Counted from the stretch's first letter, positions 22,352 through 34,419 are shown. The stretch: 64,000 bases of DNA from Brachypodium distachyon (GCF_000005505.3 NC_016132.3:15676501-15740500), one strand, 5' to 3'. Numbers and translations are program-made. Notes: a model not told the origin generated them from the sequence alone.

Positions 22352-24091
22352 AGCGGCGGAGCCCGACCCACAGGTGATGCCGCCGAAGCATGCCTCTCGA
22401 ACTAGTGTACCCGGGCAACCCCCGATTGTAAACCACTAGTTGCTATGAATGAAGATAAGTGTTGCTTCCTGAATTTCAAGTTGCCTCGATTATTTGCATG
22501 TTTCTCCTCCTTCTGTCACCTGCTATAGGTGCACAGAAGTCTCCGTCAATACTTGGTTGTGAGTAGGGGGCTGCCGGAGCCTCGAAAACGATAACCCGTT
22601 GCCGGATCACTCCGGCACGGGGCATGCAGTTGCCGGGCTCACCGCAACGTGCATCACACAGACGCTGCATGATGGAATGTAAGAGTGCTCACAACCAAGT
22701 TTGGCATCGACCCTTCTGTGCCCGGGGGCTAGGAGGCAGGAGAGCCATCCATGTTACTATGTGTTTTCGCGAATTTCGAAGATTTTTTGCAGCATCTCGG
22801 GCTTGGTAAGAATCTGACATGCAGGGTAAAGGTAGAATCCGGCGAACTGTAATGCTCGTGGACCGGCCACGGGCTGTGGCACTTAGTGGCGCCCTGTGGT
22901 GTGGAGTGACCGCACTACAAGGGTCTCGCCGCACAGGAGGGAGCCACCACGTATGCCACGGCGACTTGGCATGCGGGGTGGCGAGGACCGTGCTGCACTT
23001 CAAGGGGTGTGGTGCCACGTGTGCCGCGAGGACCCGGCGCGCGTGGTGGCAAGCCCCTCCCCCGCGCCTATAAAAGGGCGTGCCGACCATGGAGCAGCTC
23101 AGACCGAAGCCAGAAGTCAGCCGCAAAGGCAAGGGAGGCCACAGAGACGCGATGGTGGTGCATGCCATCCGCGCTCAGCGCCGATGGGTGCCCTACCATC
23201 GCGTCCTTGTCGCACCCCTCCCCCAGGCTACTCCGAGGCGAGGGTTGCTGCGGAGACGCTGTGGTGGCGCTGCCACAGCGTTCCTGCTGTACTCCTCCAA
23301 AGAGTGTCTCCAAGGGCGAGGGTTGCCGCGGGGGTGCTCTGGTGGCGCAGCCACCGGTGCTCGGCGCCGGCGGCTGCCCAACCACAGCATCCTTGCCGCA
23401 TCCCTCAAACAGGCGGATTCAAAGGCGAGGGTTGCCGCGACGACGCTATGGTGGTGCATGCCATCCGTGCCTAACACCGATGGGTGCATTGCCATAGCGT
23501 CCCTGCCGCACCCCTCCGGCAAGCATTCCAAGCACGGAACGAACGAAAAGCTAAGTACATAAACTTGAACGATAAACTGTCTGAAACTGAACGTTTCCTC
23601 GCTAGCATGGCAAAAACCCTGCGTGTGGTTAGGATGTTGAAAGGACGCTTGCGGGGGGAGTGCGCTCCTCGTGCGGCTAGCGGGTCCGTCCCGGGAGCGC
23701 ATGCTTGGGAGTAGCTATCCCGAGAGCGGAGTGGCTCGTCGTCGCTACTTGGCCCCAGGTCGGCACTGCGGGTCCGTCTCGGGTCCCTGGTCCGGTTGAG
23801 TGCGTGGCGCGCGAGTCCCCGGCAACACAAGGCGTAACACACAAAGGCTAAGGGATCCACCCCGCGGGACAACCCCGGGAACAAGAAACAAGAAATAAGC
23901 AGAACCTGGGAACTAAATTAATGAAAGCAGTGAACAGTTGCATGGACCAATAAGGCATTAATTGTTTAAACGGTGCTAGGCACCACACTTGCAGGGAACA
24001 AAAGCAAAGGAAAACAACACTAAGGAACGACGAGGGTCGGCGGGGGACTGCCGCGACTGGTTGTGGTGGCTTCCGCTGGAGGCTGCGGCGA
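22352..24091. other. Element spacer between pol and antisense gene
   Basis: No coding evidence on the sense strand. 23,120-23,530 holds three or four degenerate copies of a roughly 100-bp GC-rich unit built around GCGAGGGTTGCCGCG and GACGCTATGGTGG. A GGGGGCTAGG at about 22,720 resembles the 3' polypurine tract, but no role is shown. Confidence 0.5.
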
Positions 24092-27000
24092 CTAGTTGCC
24101 GGTGCCCTCCGCTGGGGGCTCCGGCACTGGCTCGGAGTCCGGCTTCCGCTGCATCTGCTCGACCACTTCGTCGATGAACCCGCTCACCGCCTGGCAGTGG
24201 GTGGGGGCATCCTCGCTATCCGACCAAGCGTCCAGCAGCGTTTCGAAGGGGAACTCAGGGTGCCGGAGGTGCACCCTCGGACGGATCGTCCCGGCAACCT
24301 CCCGGGCGCAATTGGCGATCTCCTCGTTGAAGAACTTGGAGATCCACACATCGAGCGCCGCAAGCTTCCCCACCATGTCGGAGAAGAATGGGATCGTCGT
24401 GGTGACGTCCGTCCCGTCCACCTGTGCGGCCTGCAGTTCGCGCAGCGATCGGGCGATTCGAAGCGGTTTCTTGGTCTCCAGCTCCCGCTGCCCGATCAGC
24501 GTGCCATGGTTGATCCGGGCCACATGCACGGCGTGCTTGGCCTTGCGGAGGAGGCTCGCCTGCGCCGAGAGTTGTGCGGCCTTGGCCACATTATCCTCGC
24601 CCGCCTTGACGAGCTCCTCCCGGACGGTGGCCAGCTCGGTCTCCAGTCGAGCCCTCCTATCCTTGGCAGAATTGAGCTCTACCTCCTGCCGTGCTGCCGT
24701 TGCTACCGCATCTTTCGTAGCCTTGGTCTGCACCTCCAGCTTGACGCGCAGGCCCTGGATCTGATCGAGGTAGCTGCTGATCAGGTCGCTCTTCTCGTCG
24801 ATGCAAGCCTGAGCCGCGGCGAGCATCTTCGCTTGCTCCTTCTTGGCTTTCGCCTACGCCGCCACCAGCGAGTCCAAGGCTTCTTGGAGCTCGGTGCGCT
24901 GAGCCTCCAGTCGTCGGTAGAGCTCCTCCTCGGGGACGACCGGCATGGTGGCCTCGTCCTAGGCTTCCCGGGCGAGCGTGCCTCCTCCCGCAGCCGGGAG
25001 AGTTCCTGCCGCTCCTTCTCCACAGCCAGTCGCACCTCGCCGAGCTGACTCTTGGCGATCTCATGGTGCTCTTTCACCTGGTTGACGGAGGTGACGAAGG
25101 CCAGCTGCTGGTCCTTGATGGTGTCAAGGAGCCGGTGCCCCTGTCCAAGATGCTCGGGTCCCAGGTGATGGGATTCCAAGCCACCCCGGCGAGGGTGCCG
25201 AGGACTGTGCTGGAGGTGGCGGCTGCCGACGGAAGCACCCGCCGCCACTGTCTGGCCGGGCAGGGGGTCGTCCACTAGAGACGGGGCGTCCTGTTGCTCA
25301 TCCACTGCAGCCTCCCCCGCACCCGCGCCTGAGGGTTGCGGGGCTGGTGGGGTTGCCGCGCCCCCAGCAGGGGCCGCCTCCTGCTGGTTGGCCGAAGAGT
25401 CCGCGCCGGCGGCCTATGTGGCCGTTGGCGCATCGCCGAGCACCGCATCGGTGGCGACGGTGGTTGCCGCCGCAACAACGGCCGGCGCGGTGGGGCTTGG
25501 CGCAAGGGCTACCTCCGGTTCCTCCGCCGTCCCTGCGACCTTGACGACGGGGTCAAGGTCGATCGCCACAGCGCCCGCTCCCGACGCGGGCGCGGTTGGG
25601 CCTGCAACAGAATGAAGGATTAAGATCCGAAGGGCTAGCCAAGTTACCCGGAGGCGGACGTGGGAGGCTTTGGACGAGTACCTTGCAGGGCCACCGGGCT
25701 TGCGGGAGGAGCTTCCTCCTCCTCCGTTCCGGCCGCCGTTGCCGGGATGCCTGTTGCGGGCTGGACATCGCCTGCGGGTAGACAGGACAGTACGGTTGCG
25801 GATCAGCTAGCAAAGGGGATGTAAGTAAAAGAGTGGGGTAAGGTGCGGTACCTGTTGCCGGCGCCACCTCCATCGGGGCCGGGTCGGCGGCAGGCGCAGC
25901 AGCGGCGCTGCTGGCCCCCACGTCGGCCGGGTCGGTGCTGCTGCCGGCCTGCGTGCGCGCCTTCTTGTTCGGCACGGCAGGTGGCGAATCAGCCCTCCCC
26001 CTCTTGCCGGCGCTAGCCGGCGAGCAGTCCTTCGGGGGGTTGAGCTGGAGCTTGAAGCCCCGGAAGAGCCCCCGCGCAGCCGGGGCCGTGGGCGCCCGTG
26101 GGGTCGCCGTCGCACGGGGCCCCCCGGGTGCCATCGAGGGAGTCGCTGCTGCGGCGCTTGTGGCCGCTGCGGAGGAGGTCCCCGCTGTGGTGTCGGCGGC
26201 CGCTGCGGAGGTGGTCGCTGCCGCTGCGGGCGCCCTTGGTCTGCGTGCGATCAGGGGCGCGTCATCCTCCTCTTCCTCCTCCTCGTCGTCCACGGGGATG
26301 ACTACCCAGGTCGCGGCAGGCTGGCCCACCTCGTCGGAGGAGGACAGAATGGAGGGCCAGCTGACCTCCGACTCGCCCCCGCTCTCTTCAAGCACCCACT
26401 TCCCGCGAGGTGCAGGCGGAGGAGCACGCGGGGTTTGAGTGGGGGAATCGTCCATCAACCCCCACTCATTGCAGGGCGGGAAGGAGGCGATGATGTCGGT
26501 CAGCCCCAGAACGCCGGCGTGGAGGGAGTTAACCCCCGGCGGCAACCCCGTGACGGGGACGTCCTTGCCGGAGATCCCCTTTACCCACACCTGGAGTGAT
26601 TCCTGGTCCACGCCCCCGCGCTGGAGGCGTGTCCTGTCCCCGGACCCCGTGTACATCCACGCGGGGCGGGAGCGCAGTTGGAGCGGCGCGACGCGCCGGC
26701 TGATGAAGGTGCGCACCACATCGAGGTCAGTGAGCCCCGCTAGCCGCAGGGCCTTGATCTTCTCCACTATGGGGAGGAGATCGGCGTCGCGGTGGTACCG
26801 GTCCCGTCAGCCGCTGTTGGGTTGCGGCAGCTCGGTGGGCGCGTAGATAAACTCCTCAGGGTCTTCCACACGGACCCAGCACCAGTCGCCCCACCACTCC
26901 TTCTCGATCTTCTTCTCCGACCGGACGATGAACTCGGACTTCAGCCGGTCGCGGGCACGGAACACCACCCCCGATGACATCACCTTCGCGTTATCGATGC

Positions 27001-27463
27001 GGGGGTAGAAGTAGTGCCGGAATAACGCCACCGACGGCATTACTCTGACGAACGCCTCGCAGAGGAACTGGAAGATGGCGAGAAGATAGAGGGAGGAGGG
27101 GTGGAGTTGCGCCACCCGCAGCTGATACGACTCCATGAGCGCATGGAGGAACAAGGAGAACGGTGGCACTAACCCTGCGAGGATCAAGCGCCCGAACACC
27201 CGGAAGTCGTTTTCCTGGTGGTCGGCGCCGGCGGGGAAGATCAGGGTCTCCCTGTACTCGTTGAACCCGGAGGCAACGCCTTGCCGGATCTTGTCCAGCA
27301 CCTCGCCATTGTAGCCGGGCCGGAAGAAGGCGAGCGTGGCTCTCATCACCCGCTTCTTCTGCTCTTTATCTGCGGCGGCCTTGGTGGCTGCATCGTTCTT
27401 GCTGGCCGCCGGCTTCTTTGGGGCCTTCCCTTCCTTTCCTTTCCTGGTTGTGGGGGGTGCCAT
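24092..27463 (-). pseudogene. Spliced antisense gene of the Tat element
   Basis: Starts MAPPTTRKGKEGKAPKK at 27,463. Residues ~45-210 resemble the PF04195 gypsy-type transposon domain: FGRLILAGLVPPFSLFLHAL, LAIFQFLCEAFVRVMPSVAL. A TGA at 26,804-26,806 interrupts an otherwise continuous frame down to 25,852, which includes acidic, Ala- and Pro-rich stretches and basic KKAR-type patches. Two 80-bp introns are apparent: 25,851-25,772 and 25,681-25,602, each GT...CAG, bounding a 90-bp exon. Downstream, shifted frames to the stop at 24,092 encode a Glu/Lys/Ala-rich probable coiled coil (KDQQLAFVTSVNQVKEHHEI; ETELATVREELVKAGEDNVA). Extra ORFs of this kind are known in the Tat lineage; the function is unknown. 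Confidence 0.7.
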
Positions 27464-27568
27464 GGGGAGCGTGGGTGGAAGCTGGCAAGGTTCGTGGGCG
27501 CAAGGAACGGGAAGACGGAGGAGAAAGGCTGGGGGGCTAAGTGTTTATCCCTCGGCGCAGCAGTGGGG

Positions 27569-27577
27569 CCTTATAGC
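27569..27577 (-). promoter_or_regulatory. TATA box of the antisense gene
   Basis: GCTATAAGG on the minus strand, about 106 bp before the ATG at 27,463 and inside the element, outside the LTR. It suggests the antisense gene has its own core promoter. Confidence 0.5.
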
Positions 27578-27856
27578 ACCCCGCTGCTCAGTAACGGTCG
27601 CATCCGCACCCTCCGGGTGCGTTGGGATAATTACGAATCATGGGGATAATGCGAAGAGTGGCCTTAACTTCCCGTGTTTAAGGGGGAGGTTACGGCGGAA
27701 ATCTCGCACCCACTACTCCGTCCGTAACGGCGGGGTCCTTGGGACGACTGAGAGACGCGGGCCCGAGACGACTCAGGACCCACGCGTCGGTTGAGGGCAT
27801 AGCCTGGCAACCGGCCTGGGAGGAGTCCGCCCGGGAATAGGCGTTGCCGGCCCACG

Positions 27857-27868
27857 CCCGGGGGCTAC
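27857..27868 (+). promoter_or_regulatory. Polypurine tract
   Basis: GGGGG at 27,860-27,864 followed by CTAC directly before the 3' LTR; the place where plus-strand DNA synthesis is primed in LTR elements. Confidence 0.65.
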
Positions 27869-28749
27869 TGTCGCACCAGTGGCACCCGGGGTACCACCGC
27901 TACACGACGCGTGGGTTGCCTCGCTTGCTCCCCGGGAGGATCACACCCCGGGCGGCAGTGTACAAGCTGCCCGGCAAGCTACCATCCCGGCAGGGCTAGC
28001 GAGGCTTCGGGGGAGAATTCCTGCCTGGGCGCCTCCCGGGAAGCTACTTGCCGGGAGGGGCGTTCCCGGGCGCAGGTTTCCGTTGCGAGAACGGAACCGA
28101 GCAAGCAGAACAGCGACGCCACGTGGGCGCACGGCAGGCACCCTGTGCGCATGGTTCGTCCGGACAAGGAGTGAGGCGCACGGCGCATTTAATGAATCGA
28201 CAGAAAGGGGATTCCCCGTCAAGTCAAGCAAACAGTGACTGCTCAAGAGTAGTTTTCAGGCCTTTAGACCCCTAGTTACAGGGCTAGTATTCTTGCATGT
28301 ATGCCAGCACACCGAGAAGGAGCTGCCCGAGCTCCCTGCTCACCACTTGTAAACCATGCCCCGTGGCACCTGTGGTATCCCCTTGGCTATAAAAGGAGGA
28401 CCCCCGCCAACGATCAAAGGGGTTCGTTTGCTGGACCAACTGGTAGTACAACACTAGCAGTAGCCCAAAGTAGCAAAGAACACTTAGCCAAGAAGAGAGC
28501 ACCCGTGGGCTGCCCCCGGCAACCTGTAAGCACTTGTTCTTCTGTCAATACAAGCTCAGACAAACAGAACGTAGGGTTTTATACCTCTGGGTGGCCCGAA
28601 CCTGGGTAAAACGCGCGTTCGTGTTCATTGTGTGTTCGCGCGCTTCACATTGGCCCCGCCGGCGATCGCCGGAGCGATCCCGTCGCCCACTGCCGAACCA
28701 AAAAGGAGGTGCCCACGCATCCCCGGTGTCAAAGCCCCGTTCTACGACA
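27869..28749 (+). repeat. 3' LTR of the complete Tat element
   Basis: 881 bp, TGTCGCACCAG...TTCTACGACA. Colinear with the 5' LTR, with about 50 substitutions and two compensating 1-bp indels counted by eye, mostly transitions. TATA box TATAAAAGG near 28,389. Confidence 0.93.
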
Positions 28750-28754
28750 CGTAT

Positions 28755-29312
28755 AGTCGTATATTTAGTTTTTTTTTTTTGCATGTGAGACCACCTTTTG
28801 GAGAAAAAAAGATCTGCATTGGCACTTCCGTTGCCTATTGGTATCTCATGTTTGCGAGGAAGTGAGGGACTTTCTAAAAATGCTGAATGCACAAAGAGAT
28901 ACTTGCAAATTATTGCAGTTCCCTGCCACTTAATGAATTTTTTCATGCACAATTGATTGGTTTATGGACCGACGCATTCGCTTTTGTGTTATTTGGTGTG
29001 TATTATCCCTTTTTGAACTGCTGTCATATTGCGCCATGCAATAAACTTAGCGATATTTCGTCATGACTCATGCATAGGATTTGTTTTCCTGTGATGCACG
29101 CCATCAGATGTGAGTGTTTTATGCAGCGACATATTCATTTTTGTGTTACTCGTTTCCCCTCTTTTATGCAGCGACATATTCATTTTATGCCACTGCCACC
29201 TTATTCTGAGTTATGCAATGCTGTGTATGCATTTGCTTTATCCCTTACCATGTTACTCTTTGTGAGCTGCTGTCATTTTCATATTTTTGTCACTCTTTGC
29301 CGGAATAAATAG
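28755..29312. other. AT-rich spacer right of the Tat element
   Basis: Resumes the interrupted pre-insertion DNA. Contains a short duplication around ATGCAGCGACATATTCATTTT (29,120-29,190). No coding evidence. Confidence 0.4.
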
Positions 29313-29314
29313 TA

Positions 29315-29427
29315 CTCCCTCTGATTCTAAATTCTTGACTCAAATTTGTCCAAATATGGATGTATCTATTCTTAAAAAGCGTCTAGATACATGTAATATT
29401 TCGACAACAATTTAGGATCGGAGGGAG
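29315..29427. mobile_element. Stowaway-type MITE
   Basis: 113 bp with ends CTCCCTCTGATTC and GATCGGAGGGAG (inverted), flanked by TA at 29,313-29,314 and 29,428-29,429, the mariner-type target duplication. The interior carries the familiar TAGATACATGTAATATTT stretch of grass Stowaway MITEs. Confidence 0.9.
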
Positions 29428-29818
29428 TACGATGCCAGTATCCCACCAGTTCTTGACCAATTTCCTCAAGAAATGATACTATGTCAGTACCACACTGGAA
29501 GCTGTAGTGCCTGTCTTTCTTGAAAACGCAAATATCTTTCTTATGTCAGTACCGTGAATGCCTTTCAATTGTGCTTATACATTATAAATAAAGCCTTGGC
29601 ACACAACTCATGTGTCATTGCATAGTACTGCATCTTTTTACATTCAAGCTCATATTCAGAGTAGCTAGCCAAGGGATAAAAGCTTGCATCAAGGCTGTGA
29701 TTACATGTTGAATCAGTATATTTTTCCCTGTTCACTAATAAATCGATTAATCAAACTCATGTTTCTATAATAAATTCGATCCCCCGGGCCAATCCGAGGA
29801 CGCCTACGAAAAGGTTGT

Positions 29819-29902
29819 TTGGATTTACAAAAAGTTTGCTTGGATTTACGAGAGGGTTGCTTGGATTTATTAAAAGTTTGCTTGGATTTACGAAATGGTT
29901 TG
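29819..29902. repeat. 21-bp tandem repeat, four copies
   Basis: Units TTGGATTTACAAAAAGTTTGC, then variants starting at 29,840, 29,861 and 29,882. Period 21 keeps the frame, giving LDLRxxC heptads on one strand and KSKQxFx on the other, but no larger frame supports a protein. Confidence 0.85.
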
Positions 29903-30997
29903 ACTAATGAGCAAATGTCAACCAACTCCAGCTCAAGAGCCATAATTCCTGACCGACCAAACACTTCGATATTCCTTCATCGAAACAATGGCTTCCTAAA
30001 CAATACTACTGGTCTGTTTGACTTTCTTTTCTTATATCAGTGAACTTTTTCTACTGGTGCTGACATTTTTGAACTATTTGATACATTGCATGAGCTGCAG
30101 GGCAGGTAAGGTGTTATATTATATATATCTGAACTTTGGTCGAAGGTTCTGATACTGTGAAATGCTATTAATTTCATACTTGTGGCAATCCTTGCCTGAA
30201 CAATTCATAGTATTAGTATGTCATTAACTCACCAGTTCTAGGGCAATTTCCCTAAGAAATGGTACTCTGTCAGATTGACAGTACCACACTGGAAGCTGTA
30301 GTGCTTGTCTTTTCTGAAAATGCAAACATCTTTGTTATTTCAGTTATTCAGTACAGAAAATCCCTTCCGATTCTGCCTATACATACAACTGTTAGGTCAA
30401 GAGCCACAACCCCTGACGCCTGACGGACCAAATGCTTTGATATTCCTTGCATCCAGACAGACAATGGGCTCTGACTTGCCTTGCTAAACAATTCTACAAA
30501 CTGTTTGTCTTCTTCCTTATATCCAATTCTACCATCTATTTGACTTCGTTCTTATATCAGTGAACTTCTCCGCCAGTGCTGACATTTTTAAACTATTATT
30601 TGACTTTTTTTTACAGCAACTATTATTTGACTTCACGTTGCAGGAAATGCTGTGCAGGTGAGATACTTTAAATATGAGCTTTGATACTGTGAAATGCTAT
30701 CTTGCAAACAGGTCATTACAGCTAACTGACCAATTAACCATGCTCCTCTTCTGCTAGTAGTTATGGTCTGGAGACCAGAAAACTAAATTGACAGATCTGC
30801 AGATCAGTGTATGTAGATAAGAATCAAACGAGAATACAAGATTCCTGATTGAATACTTGCAGCTGGTGTCTGAAGCCAATGCTGTGTAGGAAGAGTGCCT
30901 GGTTTCAGATCTGCGCTGTGCAGCAGCTGCCCAAACTTCAGAGCTACTGGTCGAAGTAAAGCAACTAGCACAAAGATTAGCAGCAGGTAAGCTGTTT

Positions 30998-31095
30998 CAA
31001 GCTATAGTTTATAACAATGGCCTGAACTTGGACATAAATCCTGTATCAAGCTATAGTTTATAACAATGGCCTGAACTTGGACATGAATCCTGTAG
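30998..31095. repeat. 49-bp tandem duplication
   Basis: CAAGCTATAGTTTATAACA starts at 30,998 and again at 31,047; the copies differ at only about two bases. Confidence 0.95.
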
Positions 31096-32560
31096 GAAGT
31101 ACAGCGAGTGGTTGCAGGATAAGCTTTTCTTACGCGGCTTCCAATGGTGAGTTAAACGCGGGGTTCGCCGACCTTTCGAGTAATAAAACGAACAGCGTGT
31201 CCGATCGAGGCAGTTTGAGTCCTAAATTAATCAAAGCATCCTGCAGGCATCCATCAAAGTCATTGAGTGCAAGATGGATTTTTAAACTGTGGTTGCAACA
31301 TTATTTTGCCTTGTCAAGAAAATCTACCAAATGTAATTAAAATGAGGTGTGCATCTATTCTAAGAGGCAATAACAAAATAATTCTCAAGATACTCCTACG
31401 AGTACTTGGTAAGGTATCTGTACCTCTTTCGGTCAAAAAAGGTATCTGTACCTCTCTAGCTAGTTGCATGTTGCATTTCAATCCTGCTTATAAATTGTAG
31501 TTGATGCCTTGACACATAAAGCCTTGACAATTAGGCACACACTGACACAACCAGTGTACTGTACAAGGGTAGATGTTTGCACCAAGGTCTACAGAGCAGC
31601 TATTACTGGTTGCATCAGTTTGACTCATCAGCAAAAGTCAACCAGCTCCAGCTCAGGAGCCACAGCCCCTGCCCACCAAACCCTATGATATTCCTTCATC
31701 CTAACCAGAGCATCTTACTTACCTCACTAAACAACAACACTACCGGGCTATGTGACTTTTTATCTTATACCAGTGAACTTCTCTGCTGATGGTTATATTT
31801 TTAAAATGATTGACCTTCGCATTGTATGAACTGCGGTGCAGGTGAGGTGCTATATGCATAATCTTTGAATCTTTGGTCAAAGATTTTGATACAGTAAAAG
31901 GCTAGCGGTCCAGAGCCATGCATGTTCATCATCTAGGCATCAAATCCTCATCATATCTTATGATGCAAACATAACAGGTCATTTCACCGGGAACTTCCCA
32001 CAGCATTTCTGCAATTCAGTCGGACGTCGCAACGGCTAACTAACCATGTCATCTTCTGCTACTAATTAAGGTCTCAAGACCAGAAAACTAAATTGACAGG
32101 TCTCCAGAGATTATGTGGATACAAATGACAGGAGATATCAGATACCTGGTTGTATAATTGCGCCTTGTGTCTGAAGCCAATGCTGCGAAGGGAGAGTGTC
32201 AGGTTGCAGATCTGTCATTTGGGGCAACTGCCCAAACTTCAGAGCTACTGGTCGAAGTACAGCAACTAGCACAAAGGTAGCATCACTTGGACGTGAATGC
32301 TGGAGAAAGTACAGCAAGTGGTTGCAGGATAAGCGTTTCTCACGCGGCCTCCAAGGGCGGGTTAATCGGGGGGTTTCACCGACCTTTGGACTAATAAAAG
32401 GACATCGTGTCTGGGACCAAGACAATCCGTACTAATCTAATGTGATTCCTGAGTTAATCAAAGCATTCTGCAAGCTTGTTTCAGGTTGAGGCATCCATCA
32501 AGCCATTCGGTGCAAGAGGGAATTCTAAGCTGTGGTTGCAGCATTTTTCTTGTCACGAAA

Positions 32561-34419
32561 ATCCATCGAAGATCATTAAATGGGTGGCCTGTATCCATTA
32601 TTAGAGCTAGTATGAATTAAAAATTAATTGCTGAGAAGATATCGGGGTAAGATATCTGAACCTCTCTAGCTAATTGCAAACTGCGATGCATAAAATGGCA
32701 TGTATCATGGATACGTTTTTAATTGTCAGCTTGCTTGGTCATCTGATAAGCTAGTCGCGGTGATAAATGCTGGAGATAACGGCATATATTTGCACTGGAT
32801 GAGATCTGACAGGCCTCTTTTAGCAATGAGCTGTGCTTCTCAGTTGTGCTTCTCAGTCAAGAGGCAGGTCATCTACTGCAACAATGCTCTGCATGTCTAC
32901 AACTCTACAAGTAGGTTGAAGCTTCTCTTTATTTTGCCAATTCTTCTCGGTGTATGGAATACTTTGGTAGTATTAAAAGTTAGCAGTAAATTATTATTTT
33001 GCCCGATTTAAGTTTTTTCTATTTCGACCCATATTTGTGCGCTGTTTCACGGTTTACCCCAATTAACACCCCTAACCTAATAGGGCAACCCCACAAAATC
33101 AATGACATGACACAAAATCAGAAAGTAATTATAGGTATTTTCTTAAATCTTGAAAATAAATCATACATCAGCATTTAAACTCCAAGTTAAGTGATTTTTT
33201 TTTTCTGAAAAGGTATTACTCCCTCCAATCCTAATTTGAACTAAAACGAGGGAGTAGAATTATAATTAGAAAATATTAAATTTCTAATTTTTTTAAATTC
33301 GTAATTTGAGTTTAAATGGATTTAGATTTGGACAAAAGATTTGTCCAATGCTGCTGCAAATTGCCAGTAGTCACATGATTTATTTCATGCTCTGGAGGAT
33401 AGCAAGTCCATTCTCCAACAATCCAACATAGTGCTAGTTGTTCTGTTGACAACCTGTAATTCCTAATCCTATAATGTCCCAAACTGCTTTGTAATCTTGT
33501 CACGCTAACATGCGACCCAAATGTTTTAATACTAGTTCAGCGGGCCTTTTGTGCTTTCCCTAAAATAATGAGTTATGTGTACAATCGCTCAGCAAAAAGT
33601 GCAAACTCCCTAAAAGAGCAAAAGTGCAAACTCCCTAAAATTACAAAAGTGCAAACTCCCCTTAAAAAACGAAGCTGGACGAAAGATCAAATGAAACTTT
33701 CCATTTCTAAGTATTTCTGAAATATCGAACTAACAAGAGTTCAAGTCAAAATTTGCCCCAAGAAGCAGAAGTGCAATGCTGCCAAATTGTGTAAATCAGT
33801 CGGCATGGCGCGCGAAAATGTTCTGAGCAGCCTCGCGGAATGCACATCTTTGATATGGTCATGTGTGCAGATCGTCCAAACGAATGAAGCAAGAACATTC
33901 CCAATTCCCAACCGAATGACTAATTAGGTTGTTGCTGATCAGAGATTCGATCAGCAATCACAATCATATGCTTCAGCATAAATCACAAAATGGGAGACAC
34001 CAAGAGCTATCCAACCTTTTTTTGTTGAGATCTTTCTATTCCTTTTTCTCTGTTTTTTTGAGTTGTCTCGTTTCCCATAGAACAAAAACACAACCAAGCC
34101 GCGAACACAAGACCCAGCACAGATCGATACATGCGCATCCTTGCCATTGCAGGACTTAGGAGCACCACACCACACCCAACAAACTTTGAAACCCCAAAAG
34201 TAAACCGTCAGCAAAACTACTAACATACCTCTGCCTATATATGTACACCAAGGGAGTCTGTCAAGCCTGCACAATCCTAAATGAAGAAACAAGAACAGCA
34301 ACTGATGGATAGAACAACAACACCTAAGATACATGTGGATTCGCTGGGCTGGACAGAGGAACAGATCAAGATACATAGGCAGAGGATTCATCGTCGCCGG
34401 AGCTGCCGGTTGGCATGCA
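32561..34419. other. Spacer; 3' region of the RTFL gene
   Basis: No gene seen to ~33,950. Holds a 36-bp Stowaway remnant (33,219-33,254, CTCCCTCC...GAGGGAG, TA flanks) and three copies of an AAAGTGCAAACTCCC unit, ~25-bp period, at 33,595-33,662. 33,950-34,419 is probably the 3' UTR of the small peptide gene. Confidence 0.4.

Larger units (their letters stand above)
15336..28749 (+). mobile_element. Complete Tat-lineage Ty3/gypsy retrotransposon
   Basis: 13,414 bp: 5' LTR, primer-binding site, decayed gag-pro-pol, spacer, antisense gene, polypurine tract, 3' LTR. Flanks are CGTAC (15,331-15,335) and CGTAT (28,750-28,754), a 5-bp target duplication with one substitution. Tat lineage is inferred from integrase last in pol, a second RNase H after the usual one, a long 3' region and an antisense frame there. 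By eye the two LTRs differ at about 50 of 881 positions. Non-autonomous now: eight stops and several frameshifts. Confidence 0.93.
29430..32560 (+). repeat. Diverged repeat array with exon-like segments, unassigned
   Basis: Blocks near 29,470-30,130, 30,215-30,690 and 31,560-31,900 share CCACACTGGAAGCTGTAGTGC (first two), CCAACTCCAGCTCAAGAGCC, GATATTCCTTC and a GCTGCAG/GTGAGG-like junction. A second pair, about 30,850-31,290 and 32,150-32,530, shares CCCAAACTTCAGAGCTACTGG. Exon-like pieces occur: CAG/CTGGTGTCT at ~30,860 to GCAG/GTAAGC at ~30,990 (translates SELLVEVKQLAQRLAA) and GGAAGTACAGCGAGTGG from ~31,095 (GSTASGCRISFSYAASNG) to GTGAGT. Copy one has an in-frame TAG. It looks like a tandemly repeated, decayed multi-exon gene or an old transposon; I cannot name it. 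Confidence 0.55.

Noticed and set aside
22715..22730. Central polypurine tract in the Tat element
   Set aside because: GGGGGCTAGG resembles the 3' PPT, but position and function cannot be supported from sequence alone.
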